64,000 bases of DNA from Hyphococcus sp. GTDB taxonomy: Bacteria > Pseudomonadota > Alphaproteobacteria > Caulobacterales > Parvularculaceae. Below, piece after piece: positions 42,849 through 52,078 of the stretch. The translations under genes and the position numbers were made by a program. The notes below the pieces were generated by a model. It did no database searches. It saw nothing but the letters and a program-made list of their open reading frames with translations, and was not told the DNA's origin. Positions within the stretch are counted from its first letter, which is position 1. Each line of letters opens with the position of its first letter. The stretch is taken from assembly GCA_013002535.1 (NCBI GenBank), contig JABDJK010000001.1, positions 21,883 through 85,882 of the forward strand. Direction: 5' to 3'.

Positions 42849-43131
42849 TCAATAATTGTCATCAGTCTGGCCCCAAATTCTGCGCATTCGCGTATATTCA
42901 ATAAAGGCAATCCCTGCATCGTTCACGTTTTGCCAGGCGAGCCGGGCTCGCATGGGGGAATCGTAACCGTCAATTGCAAGCTTAAATGTTTCCAGCAAAC
43001 ACGCCGCCCCGTTCAAAGCCAGAGGCGCGCCGCCAGCGCTTGGGGATCACATTTTTGAATTCGACCGCCGGCTTCGCGGTCAGTTTCGCCAACCGCGTAT
43101 CCACAGTTGGGTCGTGCTTCTTCTCCAACAT
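42849..43131 (-). pseudogene. Decayed tandem duplicate of the PilZ gene
   Basis: Reading leftward, ATG 43131 starts MLEKKHDPTVDTRLAKLTAK followed by PAVEFKNVIPK, aligning with the N-terminus of the adjacent PilZ protein (MFGKKPDPKVEARLAAMKSK). The frame then breaks. In a second frame, GAPLALNGAACLLETFKLAI followed by DGYDSPMRARLAWQNVNDAG aligns with the C-terminus of the intact gene. About 37 codons carrying the middle of the domain are missing and the two halves are out of frame. The GGGAGCG ribosome region is shared with the intact copy, so the duplication included the 5' flank. Confidence 0.75.
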
Positions 43132-43239
43132 ATCGCCGCTCCCACCAGCAGACACAAGCGAGCGCCGGCGCAGCGGTTGCAAAATGCGAAACCGCGGCGC
43201 GCTAAAAGTTACTGGATTGGTCGAGAGTTCGTTCGCGGA

Positions 43240-45528
43240 TTAAACGCCAAACTTCTTCGACGTTGGAAAACCCTTGGGCGCAAGGCGCCCGGCTTGGGCG
43301 CGTTTGCCGACAAACTGTTTCCAGTCGTCAATGGTCTGAACCCGCCCGGCTCTGTCCGTCCATGTAAGCCCTTCTTTCTTAATAAAGACCTTAGCGTCGG
43401 AAAGCCCGCCTTTATGGTACTTTTGAAGGACGACGCCTTTGCCGCGCGTCATTTCCGGCAATTCAGCGGCGGAGAAACATAAAAATTTCTTGTTATCGCC
43501 AACGACAGCAATCATCGCGTCTTTATCAATCTTTCCGGGAGCCGGTCGGCAAACGGCGCCTTCTGCGCCAGCAGGCACATTCAAGATTTGCTTGCCTTTG
43601 CGTGTATTCGATAGGCAATCGGATTCATTCACGATAAACCCGTGTCCCGCCGATGAGGCGACAAGAAACTTACGTTCACCCTCATAAAGAAACGCAGCGA
43701 CAACAGCATCATCATTGCCCATATCAACCATCAGCCGGATAGGTTCGCCATGGCCGCGCCCGCCCGGAAGCTGGGCAACATCGAGGGAGTAGACTTTGCC
43801 GTTGGTCGCAAACAACATGAGCTTGTCAGTGGTCTGCGCATATACGAGCGAGCCCTCGCGGTCACCATCTTTATATTTTATCGATTTCGCATCCTCGACG
43901 TGGCCCTTCATGGTCCGGACCCAGCCCTTTTCGGAGATGACAATGGTGACCGGTTCTTTTTCAACAAGGACGTCGAGATCGATGTCTTCGATTTCCGGCG
44001 CGTCAGCGATGTCCGTGCGGCGCTTCCCTAGGTCTGATTTCGGATCGAATATCTTGCGCACGTCGCGCAATTGATTGGCGATCGCCTTCCATTGCGCATC
44101 ATCGGATTTCAAGAGCGCGCGCAATTTCCGTTGTTCGGCTTTCAATTCCGTGTGTTCGGTCTTGATTTCGATTTCTTCAAGCTTGCGCAGAGAGCGAAGA
44201 CGCATGTTTAAGATTGCTTCGGCCTGCACATCCGAAAGCTTGAACTTTTTCATCAGCTTCGCTTTGGGATCGTCTTCAAAGCGAATGATGCGGATCACTT
44301 CATCAATATTGAGATAGGCAATCAAGAAACCGTCGAGAATTTCAAGGCGGCGGGCGATCTTCTCCAGCCGGAATTTCGTCCGGCGGACCAGCACTTCCTT
44401 GCGATGGTCGAGATAGGACTGCAGAACCTCGCGCAAGCCCATCACGCGCGGCGCGCCGGAGGCGTCAAGAACATTCAGGTTCAATGGAAAACGCGATTCT
44501 AGGTCGGTGAGCTTGAATACCGTTTCCATCATTGCCGCCGGATCGATATTGCCGCTGCGCGGCTCCAGGATCAGACGAATGTCTTCAGCGCTCTCATCGC
44601 GCACATCGGAAACGGCCGGTAATTTCTTCGTCTGAATGAGTTCCGCGATTTTCTCAATCAGGCGAGACTTCTGCACCTGGTAGGGAATTTCAGTGATAAC
44701 AATTTGATATTTTCCGCGGCCAAGATCTTCGGCTTCCCAACGTGCGCGTACGCGAAAGCCGCCGCGCCCCGTGGCATAGGCCTCTTCCATCGACGCCGCA
44801 TCTTCAACGCAAACGCCGCCGGTCGGGAAGTCCGGGCCTTTTACATATTTCAACAGCGTTTCGGTGCGCGCCTTCGGCGTCTTGATCAGATGCAACGATG
44901 CGTCGATCAGTTCCGCCACATTGTGCGGCGGGATCGACGTCGCCATGCCGACGGCGATGCCGCTGGCGCCATTCGCCAGCAGATTCGGGAACGCGGCCGG
45001 CAGTACAACCGGCTCCTTGCCTTCACCGTCATAGGTCTCGCGAAAATCGACCGTGTCATCGTCAATGCCGTCTAGCAACAATTGCGCGGCGTCGGTCAGG
45101 CGGCTTTCGGTGTAGCGCATTGCCGCCGCATTATCGCCGTCGATATTGCCAAAGTTCCCTTGACCATCGACCAACGGCACTCGCACGGAAAAATCCTGAA
45201 CCAGCCGCACCATGGCGTCATAAATCGCCTGGTCGCCATGAGGGTGAAAATTACCCATGACCTCGCCGACGACCTTGGCAGACTTTTTAAAACCGCCTTC
45301 AGGCTTCAGCCTCATCTGGCGCATGGCGAAGAGGATGCGGCGGTGGACCGGCTTCAATCCATCGCGAACATCGGGCAGCGCCCGCGCCGTAATGGTCGAA
45401 AGCGCATAGGCGAGATATCGTTGCGACAACGCCTCATCAAAGGGCTCCAGGAAGATATCTTCCGGTTTCGGCGCCTCGTCCTTGCGGGCTTTGGTGGTTT
45501 TCTTGGTCGGTTTTTTTATTCGGGCCAT
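43240..45528 (-). CDS. parC: DNA topoisomerase IV subunit A
   Basis: 762 residues from ATG 45528. Motifs: [44 protein letters not shown] and the active-site Tyr139 in [11 protein letters not shown]. The C-terminal beta-propeller is present and degenerate, as in ParC rather than GyrA. It decatenates replicated chromosomes together with ParE. At the positions equivalent to E. coli Ser80 and Glu84, where fluoroquinolones bind, it has Gln100 and Asp104. It is divergent from a membrane protein gene. Confidence 0.95.
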   Translation of the reverse strand: MARIKKPTKKTTKARKDEAPKPEDIFLEPFDEALSQRYLAYALSTITARALPDVRDGLKPVHRRILFAMRQMRLKPEGGFKKSAKVVGEVMGNFHPHGDQAIYDAMVRLVQDFSVRVPLVDGQGNFGNIDGDNAAAMRYTESRLTDAAQLLLDGIDDDTVDFRETYDGEGKEPVVLPAAFPNLLANGASGIAVGMATSIPPHNVAELIDASLHLIKTPKARTETLLKYVKGPDFPTGGVCVEDAASMEEAYATGRGGFRVRARWEAEDLGRGKYQIVITEIPYQVQKSRLIEKIAELIQTKKLPAVSDVRDESAEDIRLILEPRSGNIDPAAMMETVFKLTDLESRFPLNLNVLDASGAPRVMGLREVLQSYLDHRKEVLVRRTKFRLEKIARRLEILDGFLIAYLNIDEVIRIIRFEDDPKAKLMKKFKLSDVQAEAILNMRLRSLRKLEEIEIKTEHTELKAEQRKLRALLKSDDAQWKAIANQLRDVRKIFDPKSDLGKRRTDIADAPEIEDIDLDVLVEKEPVTIVISEKGWVRTMKGHVEDAKSIKYKDGDREGSLVYAQTTDKLMLFATNGKVYSLDVAQLPGGRGHGEPIRLMVDMGNDDAVVAAFLYEGERKFLVASSAGHGFIVNESDCLSNTRKGKQILNVPAGAEGAVCRPAPGKIDKDAMIAVVGDNKKFLCFSAAELPEMTRGKGVVLQKYHKGGLSDAKVFIKKEGLTWTDRAGRVQTIDDWKQFVGKRAQAGRLAPKGFPTSKKFGV

Positions 45529-45608
45529 GGCGATCAAATAGCAGAGTCTTGGCCGAGCGCCAGCCGTCTCTTTGCCTTCGCGACGTAATCATTTATGCCG
45601 CTTGGAAG

Positions 45609-46289
45609 ATGCTTGCGTTCTTGTTGGATATTCTCGCTTTTCCGCTCTATGTGGTCGAGCTCGCGGCGGCAGCGGCGCAGTTTTCCCCAGAGGCGTATTT
45701 GCGCGCGGCGACAAGCCGGGAAGCGCAGATCGCGGCCCTTAACATCGCGTTTTTTGCCGGCGTCTCAGAAATGCTCGGCCAGAGCGTCATTCTAGTGGTC
45801 AATCGCGTTGCGCTCTATCGGTTTCTTGCGAGCCTCGCTTTCACCGGGTTTTCCTATGTCGTCACAGCGTTCACCTGGGCGGCGAGTGCGATCATGACGG
45901 CGCCCCTGACACGCATCGGCGTTTTAACGCCCGATGAATTCTGGCGCGTCGCCGGTGTTGTCTCGATTGCGTTTGCGCCGCGCCTCCTCGGCGTTTTTTC
46001 CATTGCGCCCTATTTCGGCGTCGCCCTTGGCAACATCCTCGAGGTCTGGGCAATGGCGCTGGCGATATTCGGTCTGCATGTCGGGCTTGAACTGCCGCTT
46101 GGCGCCGCAGCGTTTTGCGGCGGCGCCGGTTGGCTCGTATCCTATTGGCTGCGAAGTTTTCTTGGGCGACGCCTCGCCCATCCCCTTGGGCGATTGCGCG
46201 TCTTGATCTCCGGTTCCGCGCTGGAACAAACACCACAACAAATCATCGACGATCTTGTCGCCGCTGTTCAGGGAAATAAAAAGGCATGA
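45609..46289 (+). CDS. YIP1-like multi-pass membrane protein
   Basis: 226 residues from ATG 45609; an upstream TTG at 45549 in frame is the alternative. There are about five hydrophobic segments, with a cytoplasmic-looking amphipathic stretch (LTPDEFWRVAGVVSIAFAPR) and the GLHVGLELPLG region that recall bacterial Yip1-domain proteins. The family assignment is tentative. Its stop overlaps the next start in ATGA (46286-46289), so it is translationally coupled to the hydrolase that follows. Confidence 0.55.
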   Translation: MLAFLLDILAFPLYVVELAAAAAQFSPEAYLRAATSREAQIAALNIAFFAGVSEMLGQSVILVVNRVALYRFLASLAFTGFSYVVTAFTWAASAIMTAPLTRIGVLTPDEFWRVAGVVSIAFAPRLLGVFSIAPYFGVALGNILEVWAMALAIFGLHVGLELPLGAAAFCGGAGWLVSYWLRSFLGRRLAHPLGRLRVLISGSALEQTPQQIIDDLVAAVQGNKKA

Positions 46290-47236
46290 TCGCAACTTTG
46301 ATCTTCATCGCGAGCCTTTTCGCGGCTTTGGCCTTGCTTGTCACCGCCGCCCTGTCACCCATTGAAACGCTTAGTTGGTGGGCCGGTTGGACCGAGCGCG
46401 AAATCGAAGACGATGAACCGACGGATGCGGACAATGAAGCGACGGCGGATGCGGGCGCCACGCATTACGTCGTTTATCTTTCCGGCATTGCATCGATATC
46501 CGGCGCGTATCTGCAACCGCGGGAAAAAGCATTTATTGCTGCGTTACGGCGGGCATGCCCGGATGTGAAAGTTCTCGACAATGTTTTCCCGTATTCACCG
46601 GCGGGGTTGCCGCTCCTCGCATCGCCGCGCCTTTTCGACCGATTATGGCGCTGGGTGCAAAAAGTAAAACTGCAAGGGCGTGCGACAATTCTCGAAGCGC
46701 TGATCAATATGCGCAATGTCTTTCAGGTTTTGATTTCCGCCGACCACCGCTACGGGCCAATCTTTAACCAGGGCGCCGCAGACGTCATTGAGCGCGCATT
46801 GCGCGATGCCGGATTTCGCGCCGGCGCGCCAGTCACCATCATCGGCTATTCGGGTGGTGCGCAAGTCGCGATTGGCGCTGCAAGTTTTCTCAAAAGCCGC
46901 CTAGAAACGCCGCTTGAAGTCATCTCGGTTGGCGGTGTGATGGCGTCAGATCCGGGTTTGCATTTTGTCGACCGGTTGCATCACTTCTATGGGTCCGGCG
47001 ATAATTTTGAACGCCTTGGCGCCATTTTCTTTCCGGAGCGTTGGTCTGCCATGGGACATTCGGAATGGAATGCTGGAAAACGCGACGGCCGTATCGTCTT
47101 GCACAAACGCGCCGGAATTAAACATGCTGGTCCACGGGGTTACTTCGGGCGTATCAAGTTCGACACACTATCCAATAGCGAGAAGCTGTTGCCGGATATT
47201 GTCGACATCATCAGCGGCGACTGCGCGCCATCATAG
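46286..47236 (+). CDS. Membrane-anchored alpha/beta-hydrolase-like protein of unknown function
   Basis: 316 residues. An N-terminal membrane segment (TLIFIASLFAALALLVTAAL) is followed by a short acidic linker and a hydrolase-like domain. That domain has YVVYLSGIASISG, a nucleophile-elbow sequence IIGYSGGAQVA, a possible acid in VMASDPGL and several histidines (RLHHFYGSGD, IKHAGPRGYF). The GxSxG motif suggests serine hydrolase activity; the substrate is unknown. It overlaps the YIP1-like gene by 4 bp and the converging recO by 6 bp. Confidence 0.6.
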   Translation: MIATLIFIASLFAALALLVTAALSPIETLSWWAGWTEREIEDDEPTDADNEATADAGATHYVVYLSGIASISGAYLQPREKAFIAALRRACPDVKVLDNVFPYSPAGLPLLASPRLFDRLWRWVQKVKLQGRATILEALINMRNVFQVLISADHRYGPIFNQGAADVIERALRDAGFRAGAPVTIIGYSGGAQVAIGAASFLKSRLETPLEVISVGGVMASDPGLHFVDRLHHFYGSGDNFERLGAIFFPERWSAMGHSEWNAGKRDGRIVLHKRAGIKHAGPRGYFGRIKFDTLSNSEKLLPDIVDIISGDCAPS

Positions 47237-47956
47237 CTTTTCAGACAACAATTCGACAACGCGCTGGCGCGCTTCGGGGAGCTGTTTATCGCTGATGTGA
47301 AGGATGCGCGTTTCCAGAAAAAAGCCGGTCGTTTTGAGCCCTGCGATTCCATCGCCGAGCGACGGTTCCCCCGGCGCGCCGCGCAGGAACCCGGGCAATG
47401 GCAGCATTTTATGCTTATACGGCTCACCAGCCTCGGTGCTGACAGCGCATGCCGATCGTGGTGAAACGTAGCTTAGGTTCTCGCGCGCCCCGGTCGCGGC
47501 GCAACGATCGAGAGTGAGTCCAAAACCAAGTTCCGCCAGCAACCCCAACTCCCAGCGCGCCATAAGCGACGGCCATAGATCTTCATCATCAAGATTGTCG
47601 AGTAGGATCGCCATCGCTGAGTAAGCTGGGCGATGCGCTTCACGTTCCGGCAGGACGCTGCGCGCCAGGGCGCACGCGCCGGAGAGCCCAGCCAGCGATA
47701 ACCGGTCCTGCATCGCCTCGCCAGCCCGCGCATTGGTCAATTCAAGCGTGAAATGCCCAAGAGCATCATCGCCCCGGCCTTTCCATTCGGCGCGCACTTC
47801 ATTGCCGGGTTGCAGGATCGGGCGCATGCGTTTGCCCTGTCCGCCATAGACTAGCCCGGCCCAGCGGCCATGGTTCTCAAAAAATATATTCGCAACCGCC
47901 GCCGTCTCCCCATGAGCACGCGCGTCGAGAACAATGCCGGTGTCGGTGAAATTCAT
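47231..47956 (-). CDS. recO: DNA repair protein RecO
   Basis: 241 residues. The N-terminal OB fold DTGIVLDARAHGETAAVANI, GLVYGGQGKRMRPILQPGNE and the helical C-terminal domain with WELGLLAELGFGLTLDRCAA are typical. RecO loads RecA on SSB-coated single-stranded DNA with RecR. Zn-type cysteines of some RecO proteins are reduced here to the Cys residues in DRCAATG and SACAVS. It is normally next to era; here 317 bp separate them. Confidence 0.93.
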   Translation of the reverse strand: MNFTDTGIVLDARAHGETAAVANIFFENHGRWAGLVYGGQGKRMRPILQPGNEVRAEWKGRGDDALGHFTLELTNARAGEAMQDRLSLAGLSGACALARSVLPEREAHRPAYSAMAILLDNLDDEDLWPSLMARWELGLLAELGFGLTLDRCAATGARENLSYVSPRSACAVSTEAGEPYKHKMLPLPGFLRGAPGEPSLGDGIAGLKTTGFFLETRILHISDKQLPEARQRVVELLSEKL

Positions 47957-48011
47957 GAGGCGAATGTGACGGCGCCGGACGAGAAGTCAAATCAAGAAAC
48001 CGCACAATAAG

Positions 48012-48206
48012 TCACGCCGGATCACTCGACGAGCGCCGTTCCACTATTCGCAGCAGATCGATGAGATCGCTATCGTCGCGCGCATGATTGCGCTCAAAAT
48101 TCACTTCGACATCGGCGCGCTGAGCGCGTCTCGGTCCAGGCTTCAGTTTGATACACCGGCCGTCGCCAGCAATCTTGGCGTATAATTTGTCGCGCCGCTG
48201 TTGCGA
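48012..48206 (-). other. Possible gene remnant between era and recO
   Basis: A leftward open frame of 64 codons with no start codon after its upstream stop at 48209-48207. The translation includes LYAKIAGDGRCIKLKPG and RADVEVNFERNHARDDSDLI and ends in TGA. Codon use resembles that of neighbouring genes, but I do not recognise the product. The era-recO spacing in related genomes is usually short or holds one small gene, so this may be a decayed gene. The rest of 47957-48273 shows no clear feature. Confidence 0.25.
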
Positions 48207-48273
48207 TTAACCGATGCAACAATCGATATTCCAAATATTGCGCTCGGGCTATTGCTGAGATTCGAGAAATTTT

Positions 48274-49212
48274 CTACTGCACCACGTCTAGGCCGATGTT
48301 GCGCAGGCGCGCGGCCTCATCAGACCAGCCCTCGCGGACTTTGACGTGAAGAAATAAATGCACGGGCGCACCATAAATTTCTGAAAGATCTTCGCGCGCA
48401 GCCTGGCCAATTGCTTTCAACGTCTGACCCGACTTGCCGAGGACAATGCCCTTCTGGCTGTCGCGGGCGACATAAATTGTTTGTTCAATGCGAATGCCTT
48501 TTTTGCCGGATTTCCAATCCTCGGTTTCAACAGTCGAGTCGTAGGGCAACTCCTGGTGCAACCGCAGGAATAGTTTTTCGCGGGTGACTTCGGCAGCCAT
48601 GAGCCGGTCAGAGATGTCGGACAATTGGTCTTCCGGATAAAGCCACGGGCCTGGCGGTGCGTTTGAAACGATATGCGCTTTTAGCTCTTTTAAACCGTCG
48701 CCGGTTTTGGCCGATATAAGGAAAATTTCAGCAAAATCGTTTTCTGCCGATAATTCCTCAATCAGCGCCAGTAATTTCTGCCGCGCGATTTCATCAATCT
48801 TGTTGAGAACGAGCGTCACCTTGCGTTCCGCAGCCTTTAGTCCGTCAAGAATGCTATCCGTATCGGCGCGCGCTTTCGCCGCCTGCCCACCGCCAGTCGC
48901 GCCAGTGATGTAAGCCGGCGCATCAACCATCAACAGCGTCTGATCTGCTCCATCGATCCCGTCCCAGGCGGCGGCGACCATTGCGCGATCAAGACGTCTC
49001 TTGGGAGCGAATATGCCTGGTGTATCGATGAACACAATCTGTGTATCGCTCTCAACCACGATGCCGCGAATGCGCGCCCGCGTTGTTTGAACCTTTTGGG
49101 TCACGATTGATATTTTGGCGCCGACAAGCGCATTAACGAGCGTAGACTTACCGGCGTTCGGTGCGCCGATGACGGTCACGATCGCGCAGCGTTGGTTTGT
49201 AATTTCTGTCAT
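48274..49212 (-). CDS. era: GTPase Era
   Basis: 312 residues. G motifs: GAPNAGKST (G1), a Thr in TRARIRGIV (G2), DTPG (G3) and NKID (G4). The C-terminal KH domain is seen in KGIVLGKSGQTLKAIGQAAR. Era binds the 3' end of 16S rRNA during 30S maturation and couples ribosome assembly to the cell cycle. Part of the lepB-rnc-era-recO series, though a repeat-containing gap separates it from rnc. Confidence 0.97.
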   Translation of the reverse strand: MTEITNQRCAIVTVIGAPNAGKSTLVNALVGAKISIVTQKVQTTRARIRGIVVESDTQIVFIDTPGIFAPKRRLDRAMVAAAWDGIDGADQTLLMVDAPAYITGATGGGQAAKARADTDSILDGLKAAERKVTLVLNKIDEIARQKLLALIEELSAENDFAEIFLISAKTGDGLKELKAHIVSNAPPGPWLYPEDQLSDISDRLMAAEVTREKLFLRLHQELPYDSTVETEDWKSGKKGIRIEQTIYVARDSQKGIVLGKSGQTLKAIGQAAREDLSEIYGAPVHLFLHVKVREGWSDEAARLRNIGLDVVQ

Positions 49213-49235
49213 TTAATTTTCATGCCGAGATAATC

Positions 49236-49258
49236 CCCTCTCCCCATAGGGGAGAGGG
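49236..49258. repeat. 10-bp perfect hairpin, dispersed-repeat type
   Basis: CCCTCTCCCC (49236-49245) and GGGGAGAGGG (49249-49258) form a perfect stem with loop ATA, followed by TTAGGGT. This C-T-rich hairpin plus TTAGGGT sequence is a familiar intergenic repeat in proteobacterial genomes. It lies in the 160-bp rnc-era gap and may affect readthrough between the two genes. Confidence 0.65.
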
Positions 49259-49331
49259 TTAGGGTAAGTGGGTAGTAAACCAAATTTATTGCGAAATATC
49301 CCCCTGACCCGAAATCGATTTCGCGATTTCG

Positions 49332-49354
49332 ACCTCTCACCGGCGAGGAGAGGT
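49332..49354. repeat. Second inverted repeat in the rnc-era gap
   Basis: ACCTCTC (49332-49338) and GAGAGGT (49348-49354) flank a 9-nt spacer. The element is preceded by the palindrome-rich CGAAATCGATTTCG. It looks like the partner end of the repeat at 49236-49258, together forming one composite mobile-repeat unit. Confidence 0.55.
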
Positions 49355-49372
49355 GCGAGAACGGGCGGGCCG

Positions 49373-50071
49373 TTAATCATTCTCGTTCCAAACGCCTTCG
49401 CGGATCAAGAATTTTTTCGCTGCCGCCATTTGCGCCTTCCGTTTTGAGGCGCCCTCGCCGCGCGCTGGTTTCTTGCCTTTGACTTTTACTTCAATACGAA
49501 ACGCCGGCGCATGAGCAGGCCCGTCCGCCTTCAATACATCATAGTCCGGGGTGCCAAGTTTTTTGCGCTGCGACCATTCCTGCAACGCAGTTTTGGCGTC
49601 GCGATGAAACTTTGAGAGTTCTTCGATATTCGGAACCCAAAATTTATCGTAGGCGGAATTTGCAGCTTTCAACCCGCCATCGACATAGAGGGCGCCAAGA
49701 ACCGCCTCCATCACATCGCCGAGGATCGCTTTCTTTTTTCGTCCGCCGGAGCTTTCTTCCCAGTCAGACATTTTAATATGGGCATCGATCCCGAAAAAGA
49801 GCGCCGCTTTGGCGCAACTTTCTTTGCGCACAAGCGCATTGAGGCGCGGCGCCAACTCGCCTTCCTCATAGTCTGGATAGCGCCGCCACAATTCTTCCGC
49901 CGTTAAAAGGCCAAGGACGCGGTCGCCAAGAAATTCCAACCGCTCAAGATCGCGCACCTCGCGATTGGCGCCAGACAGCGACGAATGCGTCAGCGCGCGG
50001 CGCAGTAATGTCTTGTCCTTGAATTTGTGACCGAGGCGCTCCTCGAGGTCGGACGCTTTGGTCTTGCTCAT
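49373..50071 (-). CDS. rnc: Ribonuclease III
   Basis: 232 residues. The signature LERLEFLGDRVLGLL carries the catalytic Glu and Asp residues, DVMEAVLGALYVDGG the second acidic set, and the C-terminal double-stranded RNA-binding domain spans ALQEWSQRKKLGTPDYDVLK to ASKRKAQMAAAKKFL. It processes rRNA precursors and structured mRNAs. The start overlaps the lepB stop (ATGA), so the two are coupled. Confidence 0.96.
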   Translation of the reverse strand: MSKTKASDLEERLGHKFKDKTLLRRALTHSSLSGANREVRDLERLEFLGDRVLGLLTAEELWRRYPDYEEGELAPRLNALVRKESCAKAALFFGIDAHIKMSDWEESSGGRKKKAILGDVMEAVLGALYVDGGLKAANSAYDKFWVPNIEELSKFHRDAKTALQEWSQRKKLGTPDYDVLKADGPAHAPAFRIEVKVKGKKPARGEGASKRKAQMAAAKKFLIREGVWNEND

Positions 50072-50880
50072 TCAACCGGATCGAGGATGCGGCCATAACG
50101 AATAGCGAACGGCCATTTCCAGATTTCCCAGATCTTGGTTTCCGATCCGTCTACAGAGAAAAACAGTCGTTCGGCGCGTCCAACAATATCATCTAGCGGA
50201 ATATAGCTGACCTGCGGCGTACGGCTGTCCTGAGATTGATCGCGATTATCGCCCATCATGAAATATTGCCCAGCCGGCACTTTGTATGGACCAACATTAT
50301 CCAGCCGTCCCTGATCGCCATAACATTCGAATATTGTATACGAGACGCCATTCTCCAGTGTCTCTTTATAGGCGGGCGCCAGCGCGGGCCGGCCATCACA
50401 TGTCGTGTCAACATTGCCGATTGATTCACGCTCGACCTTAACGCCATTGATGTAGAGCACACCTTGACGCATTTGAATTTGATCGCCGGGCAATCCGATA
50501 ACACGCTTGATGTAATCCTTGTTGCCGTCGCGTTTGTTTTTAAAAACGACGACATCGCCGCGTGTTGGTTCGCCGGAAAAAATCCGGCCATCGAGCGGCA
50601 AACGCGTCAATGGATAAACGAGTGACGCGCGCGAATAGCCGAATGTTGGTTTAGAAACGACAAGAAAATCGCCGACTTCCAATGTCGGTTTCATGGAACC
50701 CGACGGAATGTTGAATGGCTGAAACAGAACAATTCTTAAAACGAGCGCGATCGAAACGGCGATCACGACCGTCTTGATGAGGTCCCACATTTCCTCCGCG
50801 GCGGTCATCGGGCGATCTGCAACTTTCGCCTTCGAATTTTCTTCGTCGCCGTTACTTGAACTGTCTGTCGATACTGACAC
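50068..50880 (-). CDS. lepB: Signal peptidase I
   Basis: 270 residues. A hydrophilic N-terminal tail of about 30 residues is followed by a membrane anchor. The catalytic Ser is in FNIPSGSMKPTLEVGDFLVV and the general-base Lys in DYIKRVIGLPGDQI. Box E MGDNRDQSQDSR is intact. It removes signal peptides from exported proteins at the periplasmic face. It overlaps rnc by 4 bp and is 47 bp downstream of acpS. Confidence 0.96.
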   Translation of the reverse strand: MSVSTDSSSNGDEENSKAKVADRPMTAAEEMWDLIKTVVIAVSIALVLRIVLFQPFNIPSGSMKPTLEVGDFLVVSKPTFGYSRASLVYPLTRLPLDGRIFSGEPTRGDVVVFKNKRDGNKDYIKRVIGLPGDQIQMRQGVLYINGVKVERESIGNVDTTCDGRPALAPAYKETLENGVSYTIFECYGDQGRLDNVGPYKVPAGQYFMMGDNRDQSQDSRTPQVSYIPLDDIVGRAERLFFSVDGSETKIWEIWKWPFAIRYGRILDPVE

Positions 50881-50927
50881 TAAACTAACCTTTTGTTGCC
50901 CCGCCCCGAACGCGTTTCCCTTGTCCC

Positions 50928-51326
50928 TTATTTAGCCCGCGCTTCAATAATGACAATGGCCTGCGCCAGTGGAAAATCATCGGTAATCGTTAATTGAATG
51001 ACAGCCTCGTGGCCATCCGGGGTTAATTCGGCCAGTCTTTTTGCGGCCCCGCCCGTCAAATTCATCGTCGGCTTGCCGCCCGGCAGGTTCACGACCCCCA
51101 TATCGCGCCAAAAAACCCCGCGCGAGAGCCCGGTGCCGAGCGCTTTCGAGCACGCCTCTTTTGCGGCGAATCGTTTCGCATATGAGGCGGCCCGGTTGTG
51201 GCGCTTTTCAGATTTCGCCTGTTCAATCTCCGTAAAGATGCGATTCGTGAACCGTTCACGATGACGCTCCAACGTTTTTTCAACGCGGCGGATATCGATA
51301 AGGTCATTGCCAATGCCGATGATCAT
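50928..51326 (-). CDS. acpS: Holo-[acyl-carrier-protein] synthase
   Basis: 132 residues. N-terminal [20 protein letters not shown] contains the metal-binding Asp; the second motif is [20 protein letters not shown]. It transfers phosphopantetheine from CoA to ACP, activating fatty acid synthesis. It is five bases downstream of a GST gene inserted between it and pdxJ, and is transcribed with lepB-rnc. Confidence 0.95.
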   Translation of the reverse strand: MIIGIGNDLIDIRRVEKTLERHRERFTNRIFTEIEQAKSEKRHNRAASYAKRFAAKEACSKALGTGLSRGVFWRDMGVVNLPGGKPTMNLTGGAAKRLAELTPDGHEAVIQLTITDDFPLAQAIVIIEARAK

Positions 51327-51331
51327 CGCGC

Positions 51332-52078
51332 CTACCCTATCACGGTCATCGGGCCGCGGCGCGCCTCGCGTTGCATGACGGTTTCCGTTGTCAATTTAAG
51401 GCCGATCTTTTCGGCAAGCGCGCGACGCTCCGGCGGCTTCACCGTGAAGAGCGCGTCGGACCATTCGTTCGCTTTGGCAAGCGCCGGCTGCATCTCGCAA
51501 CGCTGGAGCCATGCGGCGGTTTTCGGCCAGCGCTTTTCGTCGGGCCCCCATTTGACGTAATGCATATTTCGGAACATCGCCGCGATAGAAATATCGGCAA
51601 GGCCGAATTCACCGACAAGAAATTTTTCATCCGGCATTTGTTTTTCAAGATAATTCATGACGTCTGCCACGCCCGCTTCGAGGTTTGCTTCAAACGCCGC
51701 GTGATCAGGTTCCTTTTTGAAAGCAAACGGCGCAACAATGATCTGCGCAAAACTTTTCCAGATGAATTCGTCGCCGATTTTGCTGTCGGAATATTCCTCC
51801 AGCCAGCGCGCCTGCGCGCGCAAATTCGGATCGCCGGGCAGCGCCGCCGGCGACGGCCAGCACTCTTCGATATATTCGGCAATCACAGTGGAGTCATTGA
51901 GCACAAAATTACCATCAATAAAAACCGGGATGCGGCGTAGCGGCGATAATTCTGTGAATTGATCATTGCCGAAAAACGGCGTTATCGGATCAACCTCAAA
52001 ATCTACGCCTTTCATGAGGAGAAGCGTCAGCACTTTTTTGACATAGGGCGAAATAGGCGAACCGATTATCTGGATCAT
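51332..52078 (-). CDS. Glutathione S-transferase family protein
   Basis: 248 residues. A thioredoxin-like N-terminal domain ([20 protein letters not shown], cis-Pro in [24 protein letters not shown]) precedes an all-helical C-terminal domain with [14 protein letters not shown]. The active-site residue would be Ser in the SPISPYV loop. Substrate unknown. The start overlaps the pdxJ stop by one base (TGATG), and acpS follows after 5 bp, so it is embedded in the pdxJ-acpS-lepB transcript. Confidence 0.88.
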   Translation of the reverse strand: MIQIIGSPISPYVKKVLTLLLMKGVDFEVDPITPFFGNDQFTELSPLRRIPVFIDGNFVLNDSTVIAEYIEECWPSPAALPGDPNLRAQARWLEEYSDSKIGDEFIWKSFAQIIVAPFAFKKEPDHAAFEANLEAGVADVMNYLEKQMPDEKFLVGEFGLADISIAAMFRNMHYVKWGPDEKRWPKTAAWLQRCEMQPALAKANEWSDALFTVKPPERRALAEKIGLKLTTETVMQREARRGPMTVIG

